This document shows, piece by piece, positions 29,327 to 37,271 of a stretch of 64,000 bases of DNA. Each line of letters begins with the position of its first letter. Positions within the stretch are counted from its first letter, which is position 1. The notes under the pieces are model-generated. The model ran no database searches and was not told the DNA's origin. It worked only from the letters and a program-made list of their open reading frames with translations. A program made the position numbers and the translations under genes. Origin of the DNA: Natroniella acetigena (lineage in GTDB: Bacteria; Bacillota; Halanaerobiia; Halobacteroidales; Halobacteroidaceae); the NCBI RefSeq assembly GCF_023227745.1, contig NZ_JALKBX010000009.1, forward strand, positions 1-64,000, written 5' to 3'.

Positions 29327-30238
29327 GTGGTGGAGCAATTGAAAACTAAGGCAGTGGTAGAGGGAGCAATTTTAACAACAATTACAGTAATTTTAGCTAT
29401 TTTAGCAATTTATTTACCGATCCTAGGTAGTTTCTTGTTTTTGTTGACTCCTGTTCCCTTAATTGTATTGACTGTTAGAGCTGGTGGAAAGCCTGGGATT
29501 ATAGCCAGTTTAGCAACTGCTCTAATTTTAGCTTTTTTGATTAATCCGGTGATGTTTTTAGTTGTTGTTTTGAATATTGGATTGATTGGAATCAGTATGG
29601 GAGCAGCTTTTGAAGATGGTTTTTCTTCAGTAACGATTTTATTAATAGGAATTATTGCTGGGGCATTTTCTCTGTTGTTGAGTTTGATGATCAGTATTTA
29701 TATTCTAGAAGTTGATGTTATAGTTCAATTAGAGCAAAGTTTACAAATCTCTTTAGATCTGTATCGAGAAATAGGTCTCCCAGCTGAAGTTATTTTACAA
29801 GCAGAGGAGTTATTTGAACAAATTATTGAACTGATCACAGCTACTTATCCTGCTTTATTTTTATCTGCAGGAGCTGTTATTGCTGGGGTAAATTATTATT
29901 TTAGTTATACTATTATGGATAGATTAGATGTTCAGTTGCCTGCTAGGTTTTCAGTACAAGAGATTAAGTTTCCCAAAATAATAGTAATCTTCTATATTAT
30001 TTCTATAATCTTCAATCACTCAGTTATATGGCAGAATATTTATGTGATTATAACCTTTTTATTATTATTAGAAGGAATAGCAGTCTGTTATTATTACTTT
30101 ATGCAGTGGGATTTAAATCAAGGATTAGCTGTGGTCTTAATCTTTACATTAATTTTCTTTCCTTTGTTTAACCCCCTATTGTTATTGATCGGGATTTTGG
30201 ATCTGTGGTTTGACTTTCGTAAATTGGATAAGATTTAG
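29327..30238 (+). CDS. DUF2232 (YybS-like) membrane protein
   Basis: 303-aa polytopic membrane protein with about eight hydrophobic segments. It belongs to the YybS/DUF2232 family, which sits upstream of rplI in Firmicutes. Function unknown; an S-component-like substrate-binding role has been suggested for related folds, but that is not shown here. The start is GTG (29327, or 29330) behind TAGGAG. The gdpP gene that usually follows is absent. Confidence 0.78.
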   Translation: MVEQLKTKAVVEGAILTTITVILAILAIYLPILGSFLFLLTPVPLIVLTVRAGGKPGIIASLATALILAFLINPVMFLVVVLNIGLIGISMGAAFEDGFSSVTILLIGIIAGAFSLLLSLMISIYILEVDVIVQLEQSLQISLDLYREIGLPAEVILQAEELFEQIIELITATYPALFLSAGAVIAGVNYYFSYTIMDRLDVQLPARFSVQEIKFPKIIVIFYIISIIFNHSVIWQNIYVIITFLLLLEGIAVCYYYFMQWDLNQGLAVVLIFTLIFFPLFNPLLLLIGILDLWFDFRKLDKI

Positions 30239-30315
30239 ATTTTTGTCAACAATAATTTATTGTCAATCTTAACTTGGTAATATATAATTACATTAAGTTA
30301 GTGGAGGGATAATCA

Positions 30316-30762
30316 ATGAAGGTTATTTTAAAAAAGGATGTTAAAGGTTTAGGTAGTAAAGGAGAAGTTGTAAAGGCAGCTGATGGTCATGCTCGAAATT
30401 ATTTGATTCCTAGAGGGTTAGCTAAAGAAGCAACGAATGCTAATATGAAGAAATTGAAGCAGAAAAAGAAGGTTAAAGCTAGGAAGAAGGAGAAGGAGCT
30501 TGAGGAAGCTCAAGCAAAGGCAGACAAGATTGCCGATCAAGTCTTTACAATTTCGGTTAAAGCAGGAGAGAATGGTAGATTATTCGGTTCAGTAACTACT
30601 AATGATATTGCTGAGCAAGTTGCAGAGTTTCTGGGAGAAAAGATTGATAAACGTAAGGTTGATCTAGCTGAAAATATCAGAAGTTTAGGGATTAGAAAAG
30701 TAGATATTAAGCTACATAAAGATGTAACAGCTACGATAAAAGTTAAAGTTATAGAAGCATAA
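30316..30762 (+). CDS. rplI: 50S ribosomal protein L9
   Basis: 148-aa L9 with the N-terminal [27 protein letters not shown]-like signature, a long lysine-rich connecting helix and the C-terminal RNA-binding domain ([16 protein letters not shown]). GGAGGG lies ahead of ATG 30316. It is followed by lonC and dnaB, the classic rplI-dnaB order with one insertion. Confidence 0.96.
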   Translation: MKVILKKDVKGLGSKGEVVKAADGHARNYLIPRGLAKEATNANMKKLKQKKKVKARKKEKELEEAQAKADKIADQVFTISVKAGENGRLFGSVTTNDIAEQVAEFLGEKIDKRKVDLAENIRSLGIRKVDIKLHKDVTATIKVKVIEA

Positions 30763-30787
30763 AGCATAGAAATAGAAGGGTGATTAG

Positions 30788-32683
30788 ATGGATGAGAAAA
30801 AGCAAGAGCGAAAAGAGCAGTTAACAGTTAAAGTCACTGCTCTTTTTGGTCTGTTAACTGAACTATATGGCACAGATGAACTACTATTAAAAGCAGGAAA
30901 ATTAGATATTTTAGATCTATTAGATGCTGAAGAAATTGACAAACAATTAATTGCACTACAGAAGTTAATTTTTGATCATCCAATGTTAGATGATATTCCT
31001 GAAGAATTTAGTTGTAAGTTAGAATTGCTTGAAGAATTGGAGAATGAACTGGCTGATAAACTAGCGCAAAAAGCAGCTAAAGAAGATCTAGAAGATAAGA
31101 TTAATGATCGATTGCAGAAAAAGCATCAGGAATATCTAAATGAAATTAAAGAAGAGATTATCAAAAATGAGACTGAAGAAGGAGCAATAGACAATTCTCA
31201 TACTTTAAAAAAATATATCAAATTAGAGCAGTTAGAAGAACAGGGATTAAATTCTTCAGCAACAGGTTTAGTTAGACCTGACAGCTTGACAGAAATTATT
31301 GGACAAGAAAGAGGGATCAAAGCTTTATTGACCAAGCTAGCCTCTCCTTATCCCCAGCATATAATTATTCATGGACCACCAGGAGTTGGTAAGACAACGG
31401 CAGCTCGTTTGGCTTTAGAAGTGGCTAAAGTTAAAGAGCAGAGTCCTTTTCAAAATGATGCTAGCTTTGTGGAGGTCGATGCTACTACTTTACGTTGGGA
31501 CCCACGAGAAGTGACCAATCCTCTATTAGGCTCTGTTCATGATCCAATTTATCAAGGTGGTAAAGGTAATTTGGCTAAACAGGGAATTCCAGAACCAAAA
31601 CCGGGTTTAGTTACAGAAGCCCATGGAGGGGTCTTATTTATTGATGAGATTGGGGAGTTAGATCCTTTATTGCAAAATAAGTTATTAAAGGTATTAGAGG
31701 ATAAGCGAGTCAATTTTGATTCTTCTTATTATGATCCAAACAATGAAAATATCCCACAATATATTAAAAAGTTATTTAAAGATGGAGCACCCGCTGATTT
31801 TATTTTAGTAGGAGCAACAACTAGGAGTCCTCAAGAGCTCAATCCAGCTTTGCGTTCTAGAGCGACGAGTATCTTTTTTGCTCCTTTGACTAAGGATGAT
31901 ATTAGAGAAATTGTTAATCAAGCTAGTGCTAAATTAGGAATTGAGTTAGAAGTTGGGGTTGGTGAATTAATAGCTCAATATACAGTCCAAGGGCGGAAGG
32001 CTGTTAATTTATTGATCGATGCTTATAATTTAGTATTAGAAACTGAGCAACAAAGAATTACTAAACAAGAGGTAGAAGAAGCGATTAAGTTGAGTCGTTT
32101 GGTACCGATTCATCGTTCAACAGGAAGTCAAGATAGTCAGATCGGACAAGTCTTAGGCTTAGGAGTCAGTGGCTTTTTAGGTTCAGTCTTAGAAGTAGAG
32201 GCTGTAGCTTTTCCTGCTACTGAAGCTGGGAAAGGTAAATTAAAGTTTAATCAGACTGCAGGAAGTATGGCTCAGGATTCGATCTTTAATGCTGCTTCTA
32301 TAGTTAGAAAGGTAACCGGTGAAGATATAAATAGTTATGATCTACATGTTAATTTAGTAGGAGGGGGCCAAGTTGATGGCCCTTCAGCGGGGGTAGCTAT
32401 TTCAGTAGCAATTATTAGTGCCTTAAAGAAGATTCCTGTGAGGCAGAATATAGCAGTGACCGGTGAAATTTCATTACATGGTAAGGTCAAACCTGTTGGT
32501 GGGGTTGTAGAAAAGATCCATGGTGCATACCAAGCTGGAGTAGATGAAGTTTTAATTCCCGCAGAGAATCAATCCTGTTTTGTAGAGGATGAAGATATTA
32601 AGGTTACTTCAGTAACCGATATAGAAGAAGTATTGGCTAAAATCTTTGATATTAGAGGGGAGGTAAGTGAATGGAAGATGTAG
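30788..32683 (+). CDS. lonC: Lon family ATP-dependent protease LonC
   Basis: 631-aa protease of the sporulation-associated LonC type found next to dnaB in spore formers. It has an N-terminal helical region (1-155), an AAA+ module with [12 protein letters not shown] and FIDEIGELD, and a C-terminal Lon protease domain with the Ser-Lys dyad (serine in [11 protein letters not shown], lysine in [12 protein letters not shown]). It lacks the Lon N-terminal substrate domain. It overlaps dnaB by 13 bp, so the two are coupled. Confidence 0.9.
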   Translation: MDEKKQERKEQLTVKVTALFGLLTELYGTDELLLKAGKLDILDLLDAEEIDKQLIALQKLIFDHPMLDDIPEEFSCKLELLEELENELADKLAQKAAKEDLEDKINDRLQKKHQEYLNEIKEEIIKNETEEGAIDNSHTLKKYIKLEQLEEQGLNSSATGLVRPDSLTEIIGQERGIKALLTKLASPYPQHIIIHGPPGVGKTTAARLALEVAKVKEQSPFQNDASFVEVDATTLRWDPREVTNPLLGSVHDPIYQGGKGNLAKQGIPEPKPGLVTEAHGGVLFIDEIGELDPLLQNKLLKVLEDKRVNFDSSYYDPNNENIPQYIKKLFKDGAPADFILVGATTRSPQELNPALRSRATSIFFAPLTKDDIREIVNQASAKLGIELEVGVGELIAQYTVQGRKAVNLLIDAYNLVLETEQQRITKQEVEEAIKLSRLVPIHRSTGSQDSQIGQVLGLGVSGFLGSVLEVEAVAFPATEAGKGKLKFNQTAGSMAQDSIFNAASIVRKVTGEDINSYDLHVNLVGGGQVDGPSAGVAISVAIISALKKIPVRQNIAVTGEISLHGKVKPVGGVVEKIHGAYQAGVDEVLIPAENQSCFVEDEDIKVTSVTDIEEVLAKIFDIRGEVSEWKM

Positions 32684-34005
32684 ATAAGATTCCTCCAAAT
32701 AGTTTGGAAGCGGAAAAATCTACTTTAGGTTCAATGTTACTTGATCGTGATGCAATAGCTAAGGTGATTGAAATTTTACAAGCAGAAGATTTTTACCGTC
32801 AAAGTCATGCTATTATATTTAATGTAATTAATGATCTGTTTGATAAAGGAGAACCGGTTGATTTAGTTACAATGAGTGAACAGTTACGGGAAAGAGGAAA
32901 ATTAGAAGAAGTTGGTGGTGCATCTTATATTACATCTGTAGTTAATAGTGTCCCTACAGCATCGAATGTGGAGCATTATGCTAAGATTGTAGAGGAAAAG
33001 TCAATTTTAAGAAGGCTGATTAAGACTTCTAACCGAATAGCTCAGTTGGGTTATCAAGGGGAGCAAGAGATTGATTTTGTGTTAGATGAGGCTGAACAAT
33101 TGGTCTTTAATCTTTCACAACGGAGAAATACTCAGAGCTTTTCGGTGATCAAGGATATTCTAATGGATACTTTTGATAATTTAGAGCAACTTTATAAGCA
33201 TAAGGGCGATGTGACTGGGGTTCCAACTGGTTTTAGAGATTTAGATAAGATGACCTCAGGCTTTCAAAAGGCAGATCTAGTAATTATAGCTGCTCGACCT
33301 AGTATGGGAAAGACTGCTTTGGCTTTGAATATTGCTCAATACACGGCTGTTGAAGAGGATACTCCAGTTGCTATTTTTTCTTTAGAGATGTCTAAAGCTC
33401 AATTAGTACAGCGGATGTTATGCTCAGAAGCACAAGTTGATAGCCATAGATTAAGAACTGGTTATTTAAATGAGACTGATTGGCAGAGAATTTCTCAGGC
33501 AGCAGGTCGGTTAGGGGAAGCTAAGATCTTTATTGATGATACGCCAGGGATCACAGTGATGGAGATGCGGGCCAAGGCTCGTAGAATCCAAGCTGAACAT
33601 GGTCTAGAGTTGATCTTGATCGATTATTTGCAGTTGATGCGGGGGCGAAAGAATTCTGAAAGTAGGCAACAAGAGGTATCGGAAATTTCTCGGTCACTAA
33701 AGGGGTTGGCCCGAGAACTTGATGTACCAGTTGTTTCTTTATCTCAGCTCAGTCGAGCTGTAGAACAGAGAAATGATAAACGACCACAGTTAAGTGATTT
33801 ACGATCTAGTGGTTCTATTGAACAGGATGCTGATATAGTGGCTTTTATCTATCGGGATGATTATTATAATCCTGATTCTGAAAAAGCAGGGATTACGGAA
33901 ATTATTATTGGTAAACAGAGAAATGGCCCAGTTGGTACTGTTGAATTGGCTTTCCAAAAGGAATATACAAAGTTTGTCGATTTAGCCAAACGGGCAGAAG
34001 AGTAG
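32671..34005 (+). CDS. dnaB: Replicative DNA helicase DnaB
   Basis: 444-aa hexameric helicase. The N-terminal collar starts [18 protein letters not shown]. The RecA-like motor has Walker [24 protein letters not shown] (Walker B) and the arginine-finger region [20 protein letters not shown]. No intein is present. Its ATG lies inside lonC behind GGGGAGGTAAG. No dnaI or dnaC loader is in the window; the DciA-like gene near recF may fill that job. Confidence 0.96.
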   Translation: MEDVDKIPPNSLEAEKSTLGSMLLDRDAIAKVIEILQAEDFYRQSHAIIFNVINDLFDKGEPVDLVTMSEQLRERGKLEEVGGASYITSVVNSVPTASNVEHYAKIVEEKSILRRLIKTSNRIAQLGYQGEQEIDFVLDEAEQLVFNLSQRRNTQSFSVIKDILMDTFDNLEQLYKHKGDVTGVPTGFRDLDKMTSGFQKADLVIIAARPSMGKTALALNIAQYTAVEEDTPVAIFSLEMSKAQLVQRMLCSEAQVDSHRLRTGYLNETDWQRISQAAGRLGEAKIFIDDTPGITVMEMRAKARRIQAEHGLELILIDYLQLMRGRKNSESRQQEVSEISRSLKGLARELDVPVVSLSQLSRAVEQRNDKRPQLSDLRSSGSIEQDADIVAFIYRDDYYNPDSEKAGITEIIIGKQRNGPVGTVELAFQKEYTKFVDLAKRAEE

Positions 34006-34028
34006 AGGTTTTTATCTGCTCTTTTTTT
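33998..34028 (+). terminator. dnaB terminator
   Basis: AAGAGTAGA...TCTGCTCTT stem with one G-U pair and a GGTTTTTA loop, followed by seven T. It overlaps the dnaB stop region. Confidence 0.75.
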
Positions 34029-34074
34029 ATGTTTTCTATGAAGGTTTTAAGTTTTATAGTTAGGAGGTCAGAAG

Positions 34075-34548
34075 ATGAAGGTATCACTATGGAGAATGAT
34101 TTTAGCTGGAATTCCAGAAAGTCTACTATTAGCTTATGTTAGCTTGGGTTTAGTAGGGGTTAAGACAGAGGTTAAGGGTTATCTTAAGGTTGGTATAGCT
34201 TATACGAGTGGTATGATATTGCTTAGATATGTATTTCAATTTCATGGATTACATAGTTTATTATTGATTTTATTACTAATGACACTATTAAAGTTAATAG
34301 TCAAAGTAGATTTAAAATTAGCTGTGATAGGTGTTTTATTAGTATTTATTATTTTGTTTATTATAGAGGCAATTATATTTTTTGTTATTATTAATTATGC
34401 TAAGATTGATTGGGCAACTATTAATAATAGCTTATTTTTAAAGCTTTTACTTAGTTACTTACAACAATTACCATTATTGATGATTGCTCTGTTGATTCAT
34501 TTTTTCGATTTCAAATTCAGTGAACTAGCTGATGTAGATCATGTTTGA
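34075..34548 (+). CDS. Stand-alone AgrC-like sensor membrane protein, copy 1
   Basis: 157-aa protein with about five transmembrane helices and no kinase domain. It opens with IPESLLLAYVSLGLVG, a pattern seen at the N-terminus of some clostridial Agr-type sensor kinases, and is a clear paralog of the protein at 34902. The stop overlaps an ATGTTTGA that begins a nine-codon remnant resembling the start of the downstream kinase, so a kinase gene was probably lost behind this copy. Suggested role (inference): peptide-signal receptor or a former receptor. RBS is AGGAGG. Confidence 0.6.
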   Translation: MKVSLWRMILAGIPESLLLAYVSLGLVGVKTEVKGYLKVGIAYTSGMILLRYVFQFHGLHSLLLILLLMTLLKLIVKVDLKLAVIGVLLVFIILFIIEAIIFFVIINYAKIDWATINNSLFLKLLLSYLQQLPLLMIALLIHFFDFKFSELADVDHV

Positions 34549-34567
34549 ATCTGATTTTTTACTTTAG
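34541..34567 (+). pseudogene. Nine-codon remnant of a kinase start
   Basis: ATG overlaps the preceding stop (ATGTTTGA), as at the intact junction 35368-35375. It reads MFESDFLL then TAG, against MFESNYFN at the intact kinase. This suggests that a receptor-kinase pair was duplicated and the first kinase deleted, with repeats now filling the gap. Confidence 0.55.
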
Positions 34568-34584
34568 AAATGGAATAAATTTTA

Positions 34585-34664
34585 TGATTTTGAACTCAAT
34601 TGTAAATTGTAAATTGTAAATTGTACACTAAGACGGGGGCAGAGAAATTTAGCTAAGAGTACTG
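34585..34664. repeat. Shortened relative of the 214-bp repeat
   Basis: TTGTAAATTGTACACTAAGACGGGGGCAGAGAAATTTAGCTAAGAGTACT-like text matches the right half of the 214-bp element with an internal deletion. It ends in the same type of terminal repeat (TTTAGCTAAGAGTACT). It lies directly before the full copy. Confidence 0.65.
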
Positions 34665-34878
34665 TAAGAGTACTTTCAGCTAAAAGAAAATATTAGAAAT
34701 TCAAAGAAGTAGTTAGTTTTTAGCTCCTAGACATTGATTTTTTAGTATTTTGATTGTGTGGTTTTGAATTTAATTGTCAACTGTACATTGTAAATTGTAC
34801 ATTAAGACGGGGGTGCAGAGAAATTTAGTTATTTGCGAAGCATTGTAATAACAGGCTTTGATTTAGCTGAGAGCATTA
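34665..34878. repeat. 214-bp direct repeat, copy 2
   Basis: Identical, by eye, to 25924-26137, in the same orientation 8,741 bp away. It ends exactly 24 bp before the next start codon (34902). Outside these bounds the flanks diverge at once. It separates the two receptor paralogs. Confidence 0.85.
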
Positions 34879-34901
34879 TGTAATAGTTAGGGGGGGAGAA
34901 G

Positions 34902-35375
34902 ATGGAGCTATCAATATTAAGAATTATTTTGATTGGGTTTCCAGAAAGTTTATTATTAGCCTATCTTAGCTTGGGCTTATTGGGGATTAATACTGAGTTA
35001 AATAATTATCTTAAATTTGGTGTACTACAGACGATTGGTGCAATAATTATTAGAGGTGTACTTGATATACATGGACTACATACTTTGTTATTAGGTTCAT
35101 TATTAGTAATCTTATTAAAATTAATAGTTGAATTAAATCTACAAGTAGCCTTTGGAGCTACTTTATTGGGTCTTATTATTCTTCTCTTAGTAGAATCAAG
35201 TTTATTACTGGTAGTTACTAATTACTTTGGCTTTACTCTGATAGAGGTTATCGAAAGTTCAACTTTAAATTATTTGATTGCTTATTCAACTCAACTACTA
35301 TTATTGATAATTGCCCAGGTCAGTCGTTTCTTTGACCTTGATTTCAGCCAGTTAGTTGGTGAAAAGCATGTTTGA
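34902..35375 (+). CDS. Stand-alone AgrC-like sensor membrane protein, copy 2
   Basis: 157 aa, same length and layout as copy 1: FPESLLLAYLSLGLLGI at the start, HGLHTLLLG in the middle, FFDLDFSQL near the end, five predicted helices. Its stop overlaps the kinase start by 8 bp (ATGTTTGA), so receptor and kinase are translationally coupled. This arrangement looks like an AgrC kinase split into a sensor polypeptide and a catalytic polypeptide. The receptor role is inference from homology-like pattern and context. Confidence 0.65.
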   Translation: MELSILRIILIGFPESLLLAYLSLGLLGINTELNNYLKFGVLQTIGAIIIRGVLDIHGLHTLLLGSLLVILLKLIVELNLQVAFGATLLGLIILLLVESSLLLVVTNYFGFTLIEVIESSTLNYLIAYSTQLLLLIIAQVSRFFDLDFSQLVGEKHV

Positions 35376-36222
35376 GTCCAATTATTTCAATTTCAAGACT
35401 ATTATAATTGTTTTATTGGCCCAATCCTTTTTATTGTTGCTACTCAGTACGTGGAGAAGTGTCGGTTTTTTAGAGCTATTTTATTGTCAGATGTTGTTAG
35501 ATCTTATCTTATTTCTAGCACTTATTCTATCGATTTTATCAATAGTAATGGTCAAAGAACTATTTAAGTTAAGTAAATTTAAAACTGAGTTTAAAGTACT
35601 ACAGATTAAATTAGAAGAAAACCAGAAGTTAATCAAGAGTTTAAGACAGCAAAAACATGACTTTTCGAATCATTTACAGACGCTATATGGAATGATTCAA
35701 TTAAATAAACAACAAAAAGCAAAAGATTATATTAAGTCTTTAAGTCAGGAATTAACTCAGCTTAATTTTGGTCAGACGGATGTAGCTAATTCTGTGCTTG
35801 ATTCAATTTTGATTCCTAAAAAGATGAAAGCAGTCAAACAAGGGATTAAATTTGAATACCAGATTGAAGAAGAGGTGGAGCAGGTAGCTTTACCATTGAA
35901 TAAGGTTTTTCGAATTATATCTAACCTGGTTGATAATGCTTTGGACGCTACTCAAGAATATAAAAAAAAGAGAAAGATTAAAGTAAGAGGAATGAGAAAA
36001 GAGAAGCAATATCTTATTTCGGTTTATAATACAGGGCCAATTATTCCAGGCGAGCTAGAAGATATGATCTTTGCAGCAGGCTTTTCAACTAAGGGAGAAG
36101 ATAGAGGTTTTGGCTTACATATTATTAAGTCTTTAGTAGAAGACGTGGGAGGTAAGTTGATTGTCAAAAGTGAAGAGGGCTATGGAACTGAATTTCGTTG
36201 TCAACTACCAATTAAAGATTGA
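35368..36222 (+). CDS. Agr-type GHKL sensor histidine kinase with short membrane anchor
   Basis: About 284 aa. Two transmembrane helices (about 10-30 and 42-64) without a real sensor domain, a coiled coil, then a phospho-acceptor helix with His in KHDFSNHLQ (His97) and a GHKL ATPase domain (N box NLVDNALDATQ, G box RGFGLHIIKSL). This HDxxNHL pattern is the AgrC/DcuS-like SpoOB type. The ATG at 35368 overlaps the receptor stop. The next gene is agrB. No response-regulator gene is adjacent, so its partner must be elsewhere. Confidence 0.85.
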   Translation: MFESNYFNFKTIIIVLLAQSFLLLLLSTWRSVGFLELFYCQMLLDLILFLALILSILSIVMVKELFKLSKFKTEFKVLQIKLEENQKLIKSLRQQKHDFSNHLQTLYGMIQLNKQQKAKDYIKSLSQELTQLNFGQTDVANSVLDSILIPKKMKAVKQGIKFEYQIEEEVEQVALPLNKVFRIISNLVDNALDATQEYKKKRKIKVRGMRKEKQYLISVYNTGPIIPGELEDMIFAAGFSTKGEDRGFGLHIIKSLVEDVGGKLIVKSEEGYGTEFRCQLPIKD

Positions 36223-36230
36223 GTATTAAT

Positions 36231-36253
36231 AAAGCAGACAAGCAGTCTGCTTT
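36231..36253 (+). terminator. Terminator after the kinase gene
   Basis: AAAGCAGAC-AAGCA-GTCTGCTTT, 9-bp stem, followed by ATTTAATTT. The T-run is weak. It lies just before the agrB promoter and would separate sensing from signal synthesis. Confidence 0.55.
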
Positions 36254-36260
36254 ATTTAAT

Positions 36261-36289
36261 TTGACATAAAAATACGAATGTAGTATAAT
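36261..36289 (+). promoter_or_regulatory. agrBD promoter, perfect consensus
   Basis: TTGACA (36261-36266), 17-bp spacer, TATAAT (36284-36289): all twelve bases match sigma-A consensus, so peptide-signal genes may be constitutively and strongly expressed. Confidence 0.85.
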
Positions 36290-36318
36290 TAATACATAAA
36301 ATGAAAGGGGTAGCAACA

Positions 36319-36942
36319 ATGGATAATAAAACCAAGGTGGAAAAATTCAGTGCAGCTCTGGTCGATAAATTATTTGTTGATGAAACAGAAGAGGAACAGG
36401 AAATCATAGCTTATGGGTTGACAGTTGTTTGTACGACAATTGGTAGTTTCTTAGCAATTATTTTCTTATCTGGCTTAGTAGGGATAACACCGTTAGCTAT
36501 AACTGCTGCTGTAAGTGCTTCAATAGTTAAACTCTTTTCAGGTGGTGTTCATGCTGCTAATTTTAGAACTTGTGCTACTATTAGTGCAATTATTTTTACA
36601 ACAATAGGTTGGTTTAGTTATCATGCTGATTCTTTAATAATTATTGAAAACAATCTATTATTAGGGCTTGTATTTTTAAGTGGAACTTATATTTTATATT
36701 TATATGCACCAGCTGATGTAGAAGAAAAACCTCTAGATTCAGTTAAAAAGAAATCTAAAGCTAAGATCCATTCAATTCTTATTTTTAGTTGTCTAAATCT
36801 AGTTTTTTTAATTTTAAGTTTAAATCAAGTTGCTAGTTCTTATATATTAGCAGGATTATTAGGAATGCTTTGGACTTTGTTTTCAACTACTCCAGTTGCT
36901 TATAAGTTATTTAATAGACAATACATAAGGAGGTGTGATTAA
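36319..36942 (+). CDS. agrB: Accessory gene regulator B (AgrB) peptide protease/exporter
   Basis: About 207-aa membrane cysteine protease that trims the AgrD precursor and forms the thiolactone. The catalytic pair is visible as His78 and Cys85 in GGVHAANFRTC, matching the GGxHA...C spacing of AgrB. It has about six hydrophobic segments. ATG 36319 follows AAAGGGG; an in-frame ATG at 36301 would be almost leaderless given the promoter. Its TAA overlaps the agrD ATG by one base. Confidence 0.9.
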   Translation: MDNKTKVEKFSAALVDKLFVDETEEEQEIIAYGLTVVCTTIGSFLAIIFLSGLVGITPLAITAAVSASIVKLFSGGVHAANFRTCATISAIIFTTIGWFSYHADSLIIIENNLLLGLVFLSGTYILYLYAPADVEEKPLDSVKKKSKAKIHSILIFSCLNLVFLILSLNQVASSYILAGLLGMLWTLFSTTPVAYKLFNRQYIRRCD

Positions 36943-37064
36943 TGAAAGGGAAAAAGGTAATAGCGAAAGTATTAACGAAGGTTGCTCATAAAAGTAGTAG
37001 CTGTACTAGTGGTATTTCGCTTTATGAGCCAAAGGTACCAAAAGCTTTAAAAAAGGATAAGTAG
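36942..37064 (+). CDS. agrD: AgrD-like cyclic lactone autoinducer precursor
   Basis: 40-aa peptide with a basic amphipathic leader (MKGKKVIAKVLTKVAHK), a single cysteine in SSSCTSGISLY, and the AgrD-type C-terminal recognition segment YEPKVPKALKK. The cysteine would close a thiolactone. The segment between Cys and the YEPKVP tail is longer than the usual four residues, so ring size is uncertain. RBS is AAGGAGG inside agrB. Too short for ordinary gene calling, but the context is decisive. Confidence 0.88.
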   Translation: MKGKKVIAKVLTKVAHKSSSCTSGISLYEPKVPKALKKDK

Positions 37065-37070
37065 ATTAGT

Positions 37071-37102
37071 AATCGTGTAGGCTAATATTAGCCTACACGA
37101 TT
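37071..37102 (+). terminator. agrBD terminator, 32-bp perfect palindrome
   Basis: AATCGTGTAGGCTAAT mirrored exactly at 37087-37102, followed by TTTTGTTT. Seven bases after the agrD stop. Confidence 0.9.
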
Positions 37103-37194
37103 TTTTGTTTACGTACAATCCATTCTTTAGGGTATTAAAGTAACAAAATAAACGAATGTTATAATATGTTTACCTAATAAAATTCGATATATTA

Positions 37195-37223
37195 TTGACA
37201 ATAAGCTGATAATTTGCTATTAT
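37195..37223 (+). promoter_or_regulatory. purB promoter
   Basis: TTGACA (37195-37200), 17-bp spacer, TATTAT (37218-37223), about 50 bp before purB. No riboswitch is seen in this leader, unlike the purD cluster. Confidence 0.75.
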
Positions 37224-37271
37224 ATTAGTGTTGTTAAAACTTTCAAGTTTAATTTTATAGGAGGCTAATAA

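Noticed and set aside
37141-37190. PurBox-like ACGAATGTTAT upstream of purB
   Set aside because: Only one loose match with no paired copy; purine control here is visible as riboswitches elsewhere, and no purR is in the window.
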